Counted from the first letter of the stretch, positions 15,368 to 23,455 are shown. The stretch is 64,000 nucleotides of DNA from Hymenobacter sedentarius (GCF_001507645.1 NZ_CP013909.1:3782001-3846000), one strand, 5' to 3'. The notes: a model not told the origin generated them from the letters alone. Translations and numbers: made by a program.

Positions 15368-15484
15368 TTAGTCTTGCTTGCGGGCGCGGGCGATTTTCTT
15401 CTCTTCTTTTTCGGCTTTTTTCTCCTTGGTCGTTTTAACGGGCTCTTTCTTTTTCTCTTTGCGGGCGTCTTGGGCTTTGGCCAT
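15368..15484 (-). CDS. Small Lys-rich basic protein (38 residues)
   Basis: An ATG at 15484 opens a 38-codon frame ending in TAA at 15370-15368. The peptide starts MAKAQDARKEKKKEPVKTTK and is about one-third Lys with Glu and Arg, so it is a highly charged helix. It sits directly before a strong terminator, as expected for a real gene. Codon use is ordinary for the window. A role in nucleic-acid or ribosome binding is possible from charge alone; no family is recognised. It may be co-transcribed with the esterase-DinB gene upstream. Confidence 0.6.
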   Translation of the reverse strand: MAKAQDARKEKKKEPVKTTKEKKAEKEEKKIARARKQD

Positions 15485-15588
15485 GATTGAAAAGAAGTTT
15501 AGGGATGTAAGGTCTGAGGTTTGGAATATTTCAACGCACGGCCCCGCCGATGTGTTGTGCCGGGCGAAGGTAGAAGTTTTGCCGAAAC

Positions 15589-17151
15589 CTACAGCACGGG
15601 CAGGTACCGCTCGCGGATAATATTGAGGTGGTGCAGCTCGTGGCCGGGCACGATGTATAGCAGGGCCCGCACGGTGGCCGGGCCGCCGTTGGCCGTGCCC
15701 CGACGGTCGAGTTGCTCGTCGGTGAAGCTGTCGAAAAGGGCCTGGGTGGAAGCGCGGGTGGCATCGTACTCGGCTAGCAGGCTGGCCACGGTACGGGCAT
15801 TCGCGCCACTCTGGGCCACGTAGCCGTCTTGGTCAAACCCGGGCAGGTCCTGGCTGTCGCCGCGAGCGAAGCGCATGGCGCGGTAGGCAAAAATGCGCTC
15901 GGTATCAATCTGGTGCTGCAGCATTTCCTTGAGCGTCCACTTACCGTCGGCATAGGCTTTTTCGGCTTGGGCTTCGCTCAGGTTTTCGAAGATGGCGTGG
16001 AATTCCTGGGCAATGCCCCGCAGCGCCTCGCGCGGGTCAGCACCGACGGGCACCTGATTGATGTAGGTGGAAGCGTAGGGCAGGAAATCTCCTTCGGCAG
16101 GACGGGCAATGGGCATGACGGAATGGGATGAAATGGCGGTAAGGTCAGTATGGAGGGGCAGCGCGTGCACCGGTGGCGACAGCATTTCGGGCAGCACCAG
16201 CGGTTCGGGAACGGCGGGTGCCACCACGTCGGCCGTAGGCGGCAAGATGGAAGGCGCTAACTCTGGGTCGAACTGCAGGCGCACCACGGGCAATGGGGCC
16301 GGCAACGCAGCGGTGCTTCCCTCCTGCCCAAACGCCCAAATCAGGAAGTCGGGCATGACCCGGCCCCAGGTGTCGGGGTGGTGGTGGCCGCCTTCTACTT
16401 GCACGTAGCGCAGGGCCTGGCGCGCGTCCAGCCCAACTTTAATCAGCTCCTCAATCAAATCGAGGCAGTCTTCAATGGAATCGATGACGCCGTTTTGGTT
16501 GCGGTCGTTGTGCTCGTCGAGGGTGCCGCTTTGCAACCAGAAACGGTGGCTAGAGTGCGGGCGACGGGCCCGCACAAGGCCGTGCATGATGCGGTCGGAG
16601 GGCGTGTAGCCGGCTCCCACGGCCCGCTGCCGCCACCAGAACGAGCCTGAGAACACGCCCGCCCGCGCAAAGGCATCGGGGTGGTGCCACACCAAATCGA
16701 ACGCCGACAAGCCGCCGAGCGAAAAGCCCGCCATCACGGCGTGGGCGGGGTTAGGCGAAGCCTGGTAGTTGGCCTGGGCAAAGGGCAATACCTCTTCGAG
16801 TACAAACTGCGAATACACCCCAGCCAGGTCACCGCGCCCGTCGTAGTCGGGGTGGGCGGCCGTTCCGTATTCGTGCTTGCGCTGCTCGTTGGCGTGCAGG
16901 GCCACCACCAGGAAAGGCTGCACCGCCCCGCGGGCATAGAGCTCATCGAGGGTGGCCTGGAAATTTAGCCGCTCCAGGTCCTGCCCGTCGTTCAGGTACA
17001 GCACGGGGAACGGGGCGGCGACTTCGTCGTAAGCCGGTGGCAGCAGGATGCTCAGCTCCACATCGCGGCCCAAAAAGCTGGAAGGCAGCACTTCCCGAAC
17101 AAGCCGGAAGCCGGTGGACATGGGAACCAAGGTAAGAGAATCGATAAGCAT
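15589..17151 (-). CDS. Esterase fused to a DinB-like domain
   Basis: A 520-residue single reading frame with two parts. Residues 1-280 are an enterochelin-esterase-like alpha/beta hydrolase: nucleophile Ser 144 in AGFSLGGLSA, likely His within GGHHHPDTW at 256-258, and an EF-hand-like loop at 216-227 (DRNQNGVIDSIE). Residues 281-345 are a Pro/Ala linker. Residues 346-520 are a DinB-like four-helix domain with candidate metal His 413 (LQHQID) and His 504/508 (GHELHHLN). Ser hydrolase and metal-dependent activities are inferred from family. The start at 17151 was chosen over a longer frame; 17121 is also possible. It is divergent from another esterase gene. Confidence 0.82.
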   Translation of the reverse strand: MLIDSLTLVPMSTGFRLVREVLPSSFLGRDVELSILLPPAYDEVAAPFPVLYLNDGQDLERLNFQATLDELYARGAVQPFLVVALHANEQRKHEYGTAAHPDYDGRGDLAGVYSQFVLEEVLPFAQANYQASPNPAHAVMAGFSLGGLSAFDLVWHHPDAFARAGVFSGSFWWRQRAVGAGYTPSDRIMHGLVRARRPHSSHRFWLQSGTLDEHNDRNQNGVIDSIEDCLDLIEELIKVGLDARQALRYVQVEGGHHHPDTWGRVMPDFLIWAFGQEGSTAALPAPLPVVRLQFDPELAPSILPPTADVVAPAVPEPLVLPEMLSPPVHALPLHTDLTAISSHSVMPIARPAEGDFLPYASTYINQVPVGADPREALRGIAQEFHAIFENLSEAQAEKAYADGKWTLKEMLQHQIDTERIFAYRAMRFARGDSQDLPGFDQDGYVAQSGANARTVASLLAEYDATRASTQALFDSFTDEQLDRRGTANGGPATVRALLYIVPGHELHHLNIIRERYLPVL

Positions 17152-17187
17152 TAAACTAAAGTAACGCTTACTGCTTGAGTTGAGCTT

Positions 17188-17233
17188 AAAAAATGAATCG
17201 GACAACCCGGATATGGCTGGTCCGTTATTTTTT
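17188..17233. promoter_or_regulatory. Imperfect palindrome between divergent esterase genes
   Basis: AAAAAATGAATCGGACAACC pairs imperfectly with GGCTGGTCCGTTATTTTTT around a central CGGATAT. It lies in the 141 bp gap between the two divergent genes and may be an operator or a bidirectional terminator-like hairpin. Confidence 0.4.
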
Positions 17234-17292
17234 GCTAGTTTGCCGTACAGCTTGAAAAACACGCTTTCGCCTCACCCTAATTCGCCCATCCC

Positions 17293-18000
17293 GTGCAGGA
17301 ACAACACCGCCGCTTTTACTCGCACCACCTCGGCCAAGACATCGACATGATGGTATTCGGCACTTGGGGCTACCCGGTTGTCATTTTTCCCACTTCCGGC
17401 GGCGGCATCAACGAAGCCCGCGACTTCCAACTCATCGAATCGGCACGCCCGCTGATTGAAGCGGGCCGCGTCAAGCTGTTTTGCATCGACAGCATCGACC
17501 GGTTTTCGTGGTACGCCAAGCACTTGCACCCCTCAATTCGGGTACAGAACCACGTGTTCTACGACCAGTTCCTGAGCGAGGAGCTGGTGCCCATGCTGCA
17601 GAAAGAGTGCAACGTGGACAAGATTGGTGTGGCCGGCTGCAGCTTTGGGGGCTACCATGCCCTAAATTTTGCCTTCCGCCACCCCCATCAGGTCGCGCAC
17701 CTTTTTACCATGGGCGCGGCCTTCGACATCCGCCAGTTTGTGGACGGCTACCACGACGACAACGTGTACTACAACAACCCGCCCGAGTACCTGCCGGGCG
17801 CGCAGAGCGAGCATTTCCAGTGGATGAACATCATCCTGGGCACGGCCGAACACGACTTCTGCAAAGATTCCACTTTCGAAATCGCCCGCATTCTCAGCGA
17901 CAAAGGCATCCGTTATACCCTGGATGTGAAGCCCTTCGGCAACCACGACTGGCCAGTGTGGCGCGAAATGTTTCCGCAGTACCTTGACTCCATCGGCTAA
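17293..18000 (+). CDS. Esterase family alpha/beta hydrolase
   Basis: A 235-residue cytosolic hydrolase of the esterase-D / Fes-like group, with the nucleophile Ser 117 in AGCSFGGYHA and a likely catalytic His 218 in GNHDWPVW. No signal peptide. It begins at a GTG (MQEQHRRFYSHHLGQD). It is the first gene of a same-strand run with two ATP-dependent ligases (67 bp to the next gene), so it could release or trim the amide/ester product of that pathway. That pathway role is inference. Confidence 0.85.
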   Translation: MQEQHRRFYSHHLGQDIDMMVFGTWGYPVVIFPTSGGGINEARDFQLIESARPLIEAGRVKLFCIDSIDRFSWYAKHLHPSIRVQNHVFYDQFLSEELVPMLQKECNVDKIGVAGCSFGGYHALNFAFRHPHQVAHLFTMGAAFDIRQFVDGYHDDNVYYNNPPEYLPGAQSEHFQWMNIILGTAEHDFCKDSTFEIARILSDKGIRYTLDVKPFGNHDWPVWREMFPQYLDSIG

Positions 18001-18067
18001 GCCGCCCCAAACCTCTTTATTTACACTTTCACCCTTGGCCTAACCGCTACCAACACACCCCCTGATT

Positions 18068-19192
18068 ATGAAAAAAATCGGCATCCTCTTCGGGCAGGAA
18101 AACACCTTCCCCCAAGCATTTATCGACCGCGTGAATGAGAAAGCACCGGCCGATATCCGCGCCGAATTTGTGCGCATCGACCAGGTTGAGCAGCACGTCG
18201 CGCCCAACTACGCCGTCATCATCGACCGGATTTCGCAGGATGTGCCCTTTTACCGGGCCTACCTCAAGAACGCGGCCCTAATGGGCACGGCGGTGATTAA
18301 CAACCCCTTCTGGTGGTCGGCCGACGAGAAGTTCTTCAACAACGCGCTAGCCGTGCGCCTCGGCGTGCCCGTGCCCAAAACCCTACTCCTGCCCAGCAAG
18401 GAGCGCCCCGCCGACACCAGCGAGCGCAGCTTCCGCAACCTGAACATGATGGACTGGGACGCGGCCTTTGCCCACATTGGCTTCCCGGCCTACATGAAGC
18501 CCCACTCCGGCGGCGGCTGGAAAAGCGTGTACAAGGTGAATTCGCCCGATGAATTTTTCCGGGCCTACAACGAAACCGGCCAGCTGGTGATGCTTTTCCA
18601 GGAAAACGTGGAGTTTACCGACTACTTCCGCTGCTACTGCATTGGCGGCACTGAGGTGCTCATCATGCCCTACGAGCCCCGCAACGAGCCGCACCTGCGC
18701 TACGCCACCGAGATGAAAACCACCGGCGAGGCGGGCGAGAAGCTGCTGGCCACCATGAAGGACTACGTCCTGAAGCTCAATGCGGGCTTGGGCTACGACT
18801 TCAACACGGTAGAATTTGCAGTGCGCGACGGCATTCCAATTGCCATTGACTTCGGCAACCCCGCCCCCGACGCCGACATCAACTCCGTGGGCGAGAAGAA
18901 CTTTGAGTGGGTAGTGGAGGCTGCGGCCAACATGGCCATTGCGCGCGCCATCGCGCAGAAATCCGGCGAAGACAACCTGACCTGGGGCACATTCGTGCAC
19001 CCGCACCGCGCCAAAGCCGGCGAAACCCACTTCACGGTCGGCGACACCCCTCCGGCTCCTAAAAAACCGGCGGCTTCCAAAGCGGCTGCCAAGCCTGCCG
19101 CCGCCAAACCCGCTGCGGCAAAGCCCGCGACCCAAAAGGCTGCTGCTCCCAAGGCGGCCGCCAAAAAGCCCGCTGCTAAAAAAGCCGAGTAG
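18068..19192 (+). CDS. RimK-like ATP-grasp ligase with Ala/Lys/Pro-rich tail
   Basis: A 374-residue predicted ATP-dependent carboxylate-amine ligase. The N-terminal domain (MKKIGILFGQENTFPQAF) precedes an ATP-grasp fold with the nucleotide loop YMKPHSGGGWKSVYKV around Lys 144 and a C-terminal metal region TVEFAVRDGIPIAIDFGNP. Enzymes of this fold join an acyl phosphate to an amine, amino acid or peptide. Residues about 331-374 are an unusual tail of Lys, Ala and Pro repeats (KPAAAKPAAAKP) that resembles histone-H1-like tails and may bind nucleic acid or polyanion. Next to a GCS2-type ligase and an esterase. Substrates unknown. Confidence 0.85.
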   Translation: MKKIGILFGQENTFPQAFIDRVNEKAPADIRAEFVRIDQVEQHVAPNYAVIIDRISQDVPFYRAYLKNAALMGTAVINNPFWWSADEKFFNNALAVRLGVPVPKTLLLPSKERPADTSERSFRNLNMMDWDAAFAHIGFPAYMKPHSGGGWKSVYKVNSPDEFFRAYNETGQLVMLFQENVEFTDYFRCYCIGGTEVLIMPYEPRNEPHLRYATEMKTTGEAGEKLLATMKDYVLKLNAGLGYDFNTVEFAVRDGIPIAIDFGNPAPDADINSVGEKNFEWVVEAAANMAIARAIAQKSGEDNLTWGTFVHPHRAKAGETHFTVGDTPPAPKKPAASKAAAKPAAAKPAAAKPATQKAAAPKAAAKKPAAKKAE

Positions 19193-19281
19193 GCACTAGC
19201 TCGTACGGACGGGCCCGGCGCGCTCCCTAGCGCGCTGGGCTATGCGCCCCCTCCTTTCCTCCTTTCCAATCCGCACCGTCA

Positions 19282-20385
19282 ATGGCCATGCCCGCGTTTA
19301 CCCTCGGCATCGAGGAAGAATTTCAGACGATTGACCCCGATACCCGGGAGCTGCGCTCCCACCTATCGCAGATAGTAGAAGGCGGCCGGGTAACCCTGCA
19401 AGAGCAGGTGAAGGCCGAAATGCACCAGGCCGTGGTGGAAGTAGGCACCAACATCTGCCACAACATCGGCGAGGCGCGCACCGAAGTGTTCCACTTGCGC
19501 CGCCAGGTAATGGAGCTGGCCGACAAGCAGAACCTGAAAATTGGGGCGGCCGGTACCCACCCGTTTTCGCGGTGGCAAGACCAGCCCATCACGCCCGACG
19601 TCCGCTACGACAAGATTGTGGAGGAGCTGCAGGAAGCGGCCCGCTCCAACCTCGTTTTTGGCATGCACGTGCACGTAGGCATCGAAAACCGCGACATTGG
19701 CGTGTACATGATGAACGCGCTGCGGTATTTCCTGCCGCACCTGTTTGCGCTCAGCACCAATTCGCCGTTTTGGGAAGGACGCGAAACGGGGTACAAGTCG
19801 TTTCGCACCAAGATATTCGAGCGGTTTCCGCGCACGGGCATCCCGGGCTTCTTCCACAGCGCCAGCGACTACGACGAGTTTTTGCAGCTGCTCATTAAAA
19901 CCGGCTGCATCGACAACGGCAAAAAAATCTGGTGGGACCTGCGCCTCCACCCTTTTTTCGACACCATCGAGTACCGCATCTGCGACATGATGCTGCGCGC
20001 CGACGAAACCATCTGCATCGCGGCCATTATGCAGGCGCTGGTGGCCAAGATTTACAAGCTTAAGATGCAGAACCTCAACTTCCGCATCTACCGTAGCGCG
20101 CTGATTAAGGAGAACAAGTGGCGCGCCGCCCGCTACGGCCTCGACGGCAATATGATTGACTTTGGCAAGCAGGAGGAAGTGCCCACCCGCAAGCTGATTT
20201 TGGAGCTCCTCGATTTTATTGACGACGTTGTCGACGATTTAGGTAGCCGCCACGAGGTAGAATACGTATTGACGATGATGGAGATGGGCACCGGTGCCGA
20301 CCGCCAGCTCAAAGTCTTCCGGGAAACCGGCGACTTGAGCAAGGTAGTCGACTATATTCTCGCCGAAACCGCTCACGGGCTATAA
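19282..20385 (+). CDS. Carboxylate-amine ligase, GCS2 family (YbdK-like)
   Basis: A 367-residue enzyme of the glutamate-cysteine-ligase 2 family, which forms an amide bond between a carboxylate such as glutamate and an amine using ATP. The family N-terminus is clear (FTLGIEEEFQTIDPDTREL), with VEVGTNICHNIGEA, FGMHVHVGIENRD and the late block WWDLRLHPFFDTIEYRICDM following in order. Length is normal. Start at the ATG at 19282; the ATG at 19288 is equally possible. It lies 89 bp after the RimK-like ligase and is followed by a terminator. A true glutamate-cysteine ligase role is not shown by sequence. Confidence 0.9.
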   Translation: MAMPAFTLGIEEEFQTIDPDTRELRSHLSQIVEGGRVTLQEQVKAEMHQAVVEVGTNICHNIGEARTEVFHLRRQVMELADKQNLKIGAAGTHPFSRWQDQPITPDVRYDKIVEELQEAARSNLVFGMHVHVGIENRDIGVYMMNALRYFLPHLFALSTNSPFWEGRETGYKSFRTKIFERFPRTGIPGFFHSASDYDEFLQLLIKTGCIDNGKKIWWDLRLHPFFDTIEYRICDMMLRADETICIAAIMQALVAKIYKLKMQNLNFRIYRSALIKENKWRAARYGLDGNMIDFGKQEEVPTRKLILELLDFIDDVVDDLGSRHEVEYVLTMMEMGTGADRQLKVFRETGDLSKVVDYILAETAHGL

Positions 20386-20410
20386 GTTAAGTAAACGACC
20401 TTTGCTAACG

Positions 20411-20447
20411 CAACGCCCGCCGTCAAGGCAGGCGTTGCTTTTTTTTG
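20411..20447 (+). terminator. Terminator after the GCS2-type ligase
   Basis: CAACGCC pairs with GGCGTTG, with GCC/GGC inside, followed by eight T residues. It separates the first three genes of the cluster from the next two. Confidence 0.85.
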
Positions 20448-20461
20448 CCTAGACTACGGTT

Positions 20462-20469
20462 TAGCTTTG
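20462..20469 (+). promoter_or_regulatory. TAGCTTTG promoter element for the amidotransferase gene
   Basis: Exact TAnnTTTG match 45 nt before the ATG at 20514. A TTG at 20435-20437 is 24 bp upstream, a little far. It shows the last two cluster genes form a second transcription unit. Confidence 0.5.
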
Positions 20470-20513
20470 TTTATCGGCTGGCAGTGCTGGCAATTTTTAT
20501 TTTTGATTACCCT

Positions 20514-21338
20514 ATGGAGGCTATTCGCATTGCGATTCTGGATATGTACAACAACGCGCCGAACGAAGGCATGCGCTGCATCAGGCAGCTGCTGGCCCGC
20601 GGCGCCCACGAAAACGGCGTTGCGTTTGCCGTCGACACCTATAACGTGCGCGCCGAAAACGCTTTGCCCGGCCTGGATTACGACATTTACATTTCCTCGG
20701 GCGGCCCCGGCAGTCCTCTGGAATCGGGCGAGGCCTGGGAGCCGCGCTACTTTGCCTTCATCGATTCGCTGCTGGCCTACAACCAGACCCAGGAACACAA
20801 AAAGCACCTGCTGCTGATTTGCCACTCGTTTCAGCTCATGAGCCGGCACTTGGGCCTGGGCGAAGTGAGCCGGCGCAAGTCCACTTCCTTCGGGGTACTT
20901 CCTGTGCACCTCACCTCGGCCGGCCTCACCGAGCCCGTGCTGCAGGGCCTGCCCGAGCCGTTCTACATCGTCGATTCGCGCGATTATCAGCTCACTAACC
21001 TCGATATGGACCGCCTCGAAGAACTGGGCGCCGAAGTGGTGTGCCTGGAGAAAGAGCGGCCCCACGTGCCTTTGGCCCGCGCCATCATGGCCATTCGCTT
21101 TACGCCGGAGGTGTTCGGCTCGCAGTTTCACCCCGAGGCCGACGGCGAAGGCATGCTCCGCTACATGCTCACCGACGAGCGCAAGCAACAGGTAATCACC
21201 ACCTACGGCGAGGCCAAATACGAAGAAATGGTGCACCTGCTGGCCAATCCGGACACCATCGAGCGCACGGAGTCGGTAATTGTGCCTACCTTTTTGCGCC
21301 GCGCCGTGGCCCAACTGGGCGTCCTCACGGCTGCCTAG
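20514..21338 (+). CDS. Class I glutamine-amidotransferase-like protein
   Basis: A 274-residue protein with a GATase1 fold. The triad is present: Cys 103 in LLICHSFQLMS, His 206 and Glu 208 in SQFHPEADGE. The oxyanion strand SSGGPGSPLES also fits. The usual Gly after the nucleophile is Ser (C-H-S rather than C-x-G), so the activity may be a gamma-glutamyl hydrolase or peptidase rather than a glutaminase. Start at the ATG at 20514 (MEAIRIAILDMY), since the 23 upstream codons overlap the terminator and promoter. It is 34 bp before the ATP-grasp-like gene, a tight two-gene operon. Confidence 0.85.
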   Translation: MEAIRIAILDMYNNAPNEGMRCIRQLLARGAHENGVAFAVDTYNVRAENALPGLDYDIYISSGGPGSPLESGEAWEPRYFAFIDSLLAYNQTQEHKKHLLLICHSFQLMSRHLGLGEVSRRKSTSFGVLPVHLTSAGLTEPVLQGLPEPFYIVDSRDYQLTNLDMDRLEELGAEVVCLEKERPHVPLARAIMAIRFTPEVFGSQFHPEADGEGMLRYMLTDERKQQVITTYGEAKYEEMVHLLANPDTIERTESVIVPTFLRRAVAQLGVLTAA

Positions 21339-21372
21339 TCCATCGCCCGCCGTGCCTGCTTAGCCCCGCTCT

Positions 21373-22563
21373 ATGATTCCGGAACACCGTCAGACTTTCA
21401 ATGCCGCGTTTAGCCCGGCTCGCTACCAAGAAATGCTCGCCGACATCGACCGGCAACTGCCCGGCCAGCTCGACTTCCGAGTAGCCGAAACACCGGTATT
21501 CGTACCGGCAGGCTTGCGCGACAAACTGAAGGCGGCCGGCGAAAGCATCATTCAGGTAATTGAGCAGCCCAATTTCAAGGACTTAACCGAAGGAGCCATT
21601 CCGGCGCACCAGCGCGTGCCTAATGAAGACGCGCGGCCCGAATTCCTGACGTTTGACTTCGCGGTGTGCCGCGATGCCCAGGGAGAGCTAGAACCCCAGC
21701 TCATTGAGATGCAGGGGTTCCCGTCGCTCTACGCGTTTCAGTCGTGGCTGCCGTCGGTGTTCCGTCGGCATTACCCCATTGCCGATTCGGTCAGTCCCTT
21801 CTTGGGCGTTCCTGATTTTGACACCTACCAGGAGCGGATGCGGGCATTTATTCTGGGCGGTCAACCTGCGGAACAAGTTATTTTATTAGAGCTATTTCCG
21901 GAGAAGCAAAAAACCCGAATTGATTTTGCGTTATCGAAAAAATTCTGGGGTGTTGAGGCCGTTTGCTTAACCCAAATTAAGCGCAACGGTCGGGATTTGT
22001 TTTATGAAAAAGACGGACGCTTAATTCAAATAAAACGCATTTATAATCGCATTATTTTTGATGAATTAGAGCGCTATCCGGAGCTCACTTTGTCTTTTAA
22101 TTTGACCGAAGACGTTGATGTAACCTGGGTGGGCCACCCCAACTGGTTTTTCCGCATCAGCAAGTACACATTGCCGCTTTTGCACGCGCCTTTTGTGCCG
22201 CCGAGCTATTTCTTGCACGAGCTCACGGAGTACCCGGCCGACCTGGAGAATTACGTGCTAAAGCCCCTATTCTCCTTTGCTGGAGCGGGTGTGCGCCTGG
22301 ACGTTACGGCCGCCGACTTGGATGCGTTGACTGATAAACAGAATTATCTATTGCAGCGCAAAGTCAGCTACGAACCGGTGGTGCAATCGCCCGATGGCTT
22401 GGTGAAATGCGAGATTCGTTTGCTCTACATCTGGCCGGTCGGCGAAGCCCGCCCGCAGCTACTCACGGGCCTGAGCCGCTTGAGCCGGGGCGCCATGATT
22501 GGTGTAGACTTTAATAAGGACAAAGACTGGGTAGGCGGCACCACGCCCATGTTTGAGCGCTAA
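21373..22563 (+). CDS. ATP-grasp-like protein, second ligase of the cluster
   Basis: A 396-residue cytosolic protein that I read as an ATP-grasp-type ligase: LIEMQGFPSLYAFQSW near residues 116-131, and the loop YVLKPLFSFAGAGVRLDV near 295-312 resembles the glycine-rich nucleotide loop of glutathionylspermidine-synthase or peptide-ligase relatives. The match is by pattern only. It follows the amidotransferase gene by 34 bp. A stretch at about 21870-22110 (DNA) is clearly richer in A and T than the rest and uses codons such as TTA and ATA that neighbours avoid. Exact substrates unknown. Confidence 0.65.
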   Translation: MIPEHRQTFNAAFSPARYQEMLADIDRQLPGQLDFRVAETPVFVPAGLRDKLKAAGESIIQVIEQPNFKDLTEGAIPAHQRVPNEDARPEFLTFDFAVCRDAQGELEPQLIEMQGFPSLYAFQSWLPSVFRRHYPIADSVSPFLGVPDFDTYQERMRAFILGGQPAEQVILLELFPEKQKTRIDFALSKKFWGVEAVCLTQIKRNGRDLFYEKDGRLIQIKRIYNRIIFDELERYPELTLSFNLTEDVDVTWVGHPNWFFRISKYTLPLLHAPFVPPSYFLHELTEYPADLENYVLKPLFSFAGAGVRLDVTAADLDALTDKQNYLLQRKVSYEPVVQSPDGLVKCEIRLLYIWPVGEARPQLLTGLSRLSRGAMIGVDFNKDKDWVGGTTPMFER

Positions 22564-22652
22564 ACAGTAAAACGCGGGTTTGCAGTGGGCCTCAACAACG
22601 CACGGGAATAGTTGCGCGTAAAGCACAACCTATCACCCTTCACTTGCACCCC

Positions 22653-23180
22653 ATGTCGTCACTCGCTGATAACGGTCTCAAAATCTCCAAGAATGTCCTC
22701 TTTAACGTCTTTGTAGGGCGGGCCGCCAAATTGCTAGGCAAGCCGTTCAAGGTTGTCACGGTACTTAACGAAGCCGCCGACAAGCTGGCCGATAAAGAAA
22801 GTAAGACGCATAAATTTCGCCAGCTATTTGAAGTTGGGCTGACCCTGGTGCGCTTGGTGCGCAGCTACATAAGCGGCGAATACCGTGAAATTTCTACCGG
22901 TACCATCGTATCTGGCTTAGCGGTGTTGCTTTATGTCCTTTCGCCCATTGACCTGGTCCCGGACTTTATTCCTGTGCTCGGCTTCCTCGACGACCTGAGC
23001 CTGGTAAGCTGGTTTGTGGGCAAGTTTCACGGCGAAATCACCCGCTTTAGGGAATGGGAAGCCACTGGCCGGGGCCAGGCCGCCAGCACCCACGGAACCG
23101 CGGGCGCCCCAGATGCCGCGGCAATGCCTGCTTTGGGCGACGTCTCACAGCCGAGCGTGGCCGAACTCGGCCATTCTTAA
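22653..23180 (+). CDS. YkvA family membrane protein (DUF1232)
   Basis: A 175-residue protein with the DUF1232 hallmark YVLSPIDLVPDFIPVLGFLD near residues 90-110, which is hydrophobic and probably membrane-associated. A helical region precedes it and a low-complexity Ala/Gly/Pro tail follows. The start is the ATG at 22653, three codons into a longer frame that begins with TTG. Function in the family is not established. It is the last gene before a terminator and does not obviously belong to the ligase cluster. Confidence 0.85.
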   Translation: MSSLADNGLKISKNVLFNVFVGRAAKLLGKPFKVVTVLNEAADKLADKESKTHKFRQLFEVGLTLVRLVRSYISGEYREISTGTIVSGLAVLLYVLSPIDLVPDFIPVLGFLDDLSLVSWFVGKFHGEITRFREWEATGRGQAASTHGTAGAPDAAAMPALGDVSQPSVAELGHS

Positions 23181-23223
23181 GCATCGATTACTGCTAGCCA
23201 GCCCAATAAAACACCACCGAAAT

Positions 23224-23252
23224 GAAAGCTCCGACGTTGTTCGGAGCTTTTG
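23224..23252 (+). terminator. Terminator after the YkvA gene
   Basis: GAAAGCTCCGA pairs with TCGGAGCTTTT around a 6-base loop; T run on the plus strand. Confidence 0.82.
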
Positions 23253-23350
23253 TCGTAGTTGGCTGTGCGCTCGGCTGGCTGGCAATCAATCCTAATTGAT
23301 AAGCTCCGGAGTACATCCTAAAAAGCCTTACTATCGAGGTAGAATCACCA

Positions 23351-23455
23351 TTAAAACGGTTGATAAAGCAGCTGCGTGGTATTCTTAAAGACGCCGGTGT
23401 GATACTTTGTGCCGGCCTTGGCGGGTATGGTTTCAAATTTGCCCTCCACATACAT
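23351..23455 (-). pseudogene. Possible gene remnant or 34-residue ORF
   Basis: On the minus strand a frame from the ATG at 23455 reads MYVEGKFETIPAKAGTKYHT and ends in LLYQPF before TAA. Its composition looks like genuine protein, and the five codons before the ATG (PESWG) read on in the same style up to a TAA, so this may be the degraded end of a former gene. No promoter was found. Function unknown. Confidence 0.3.
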
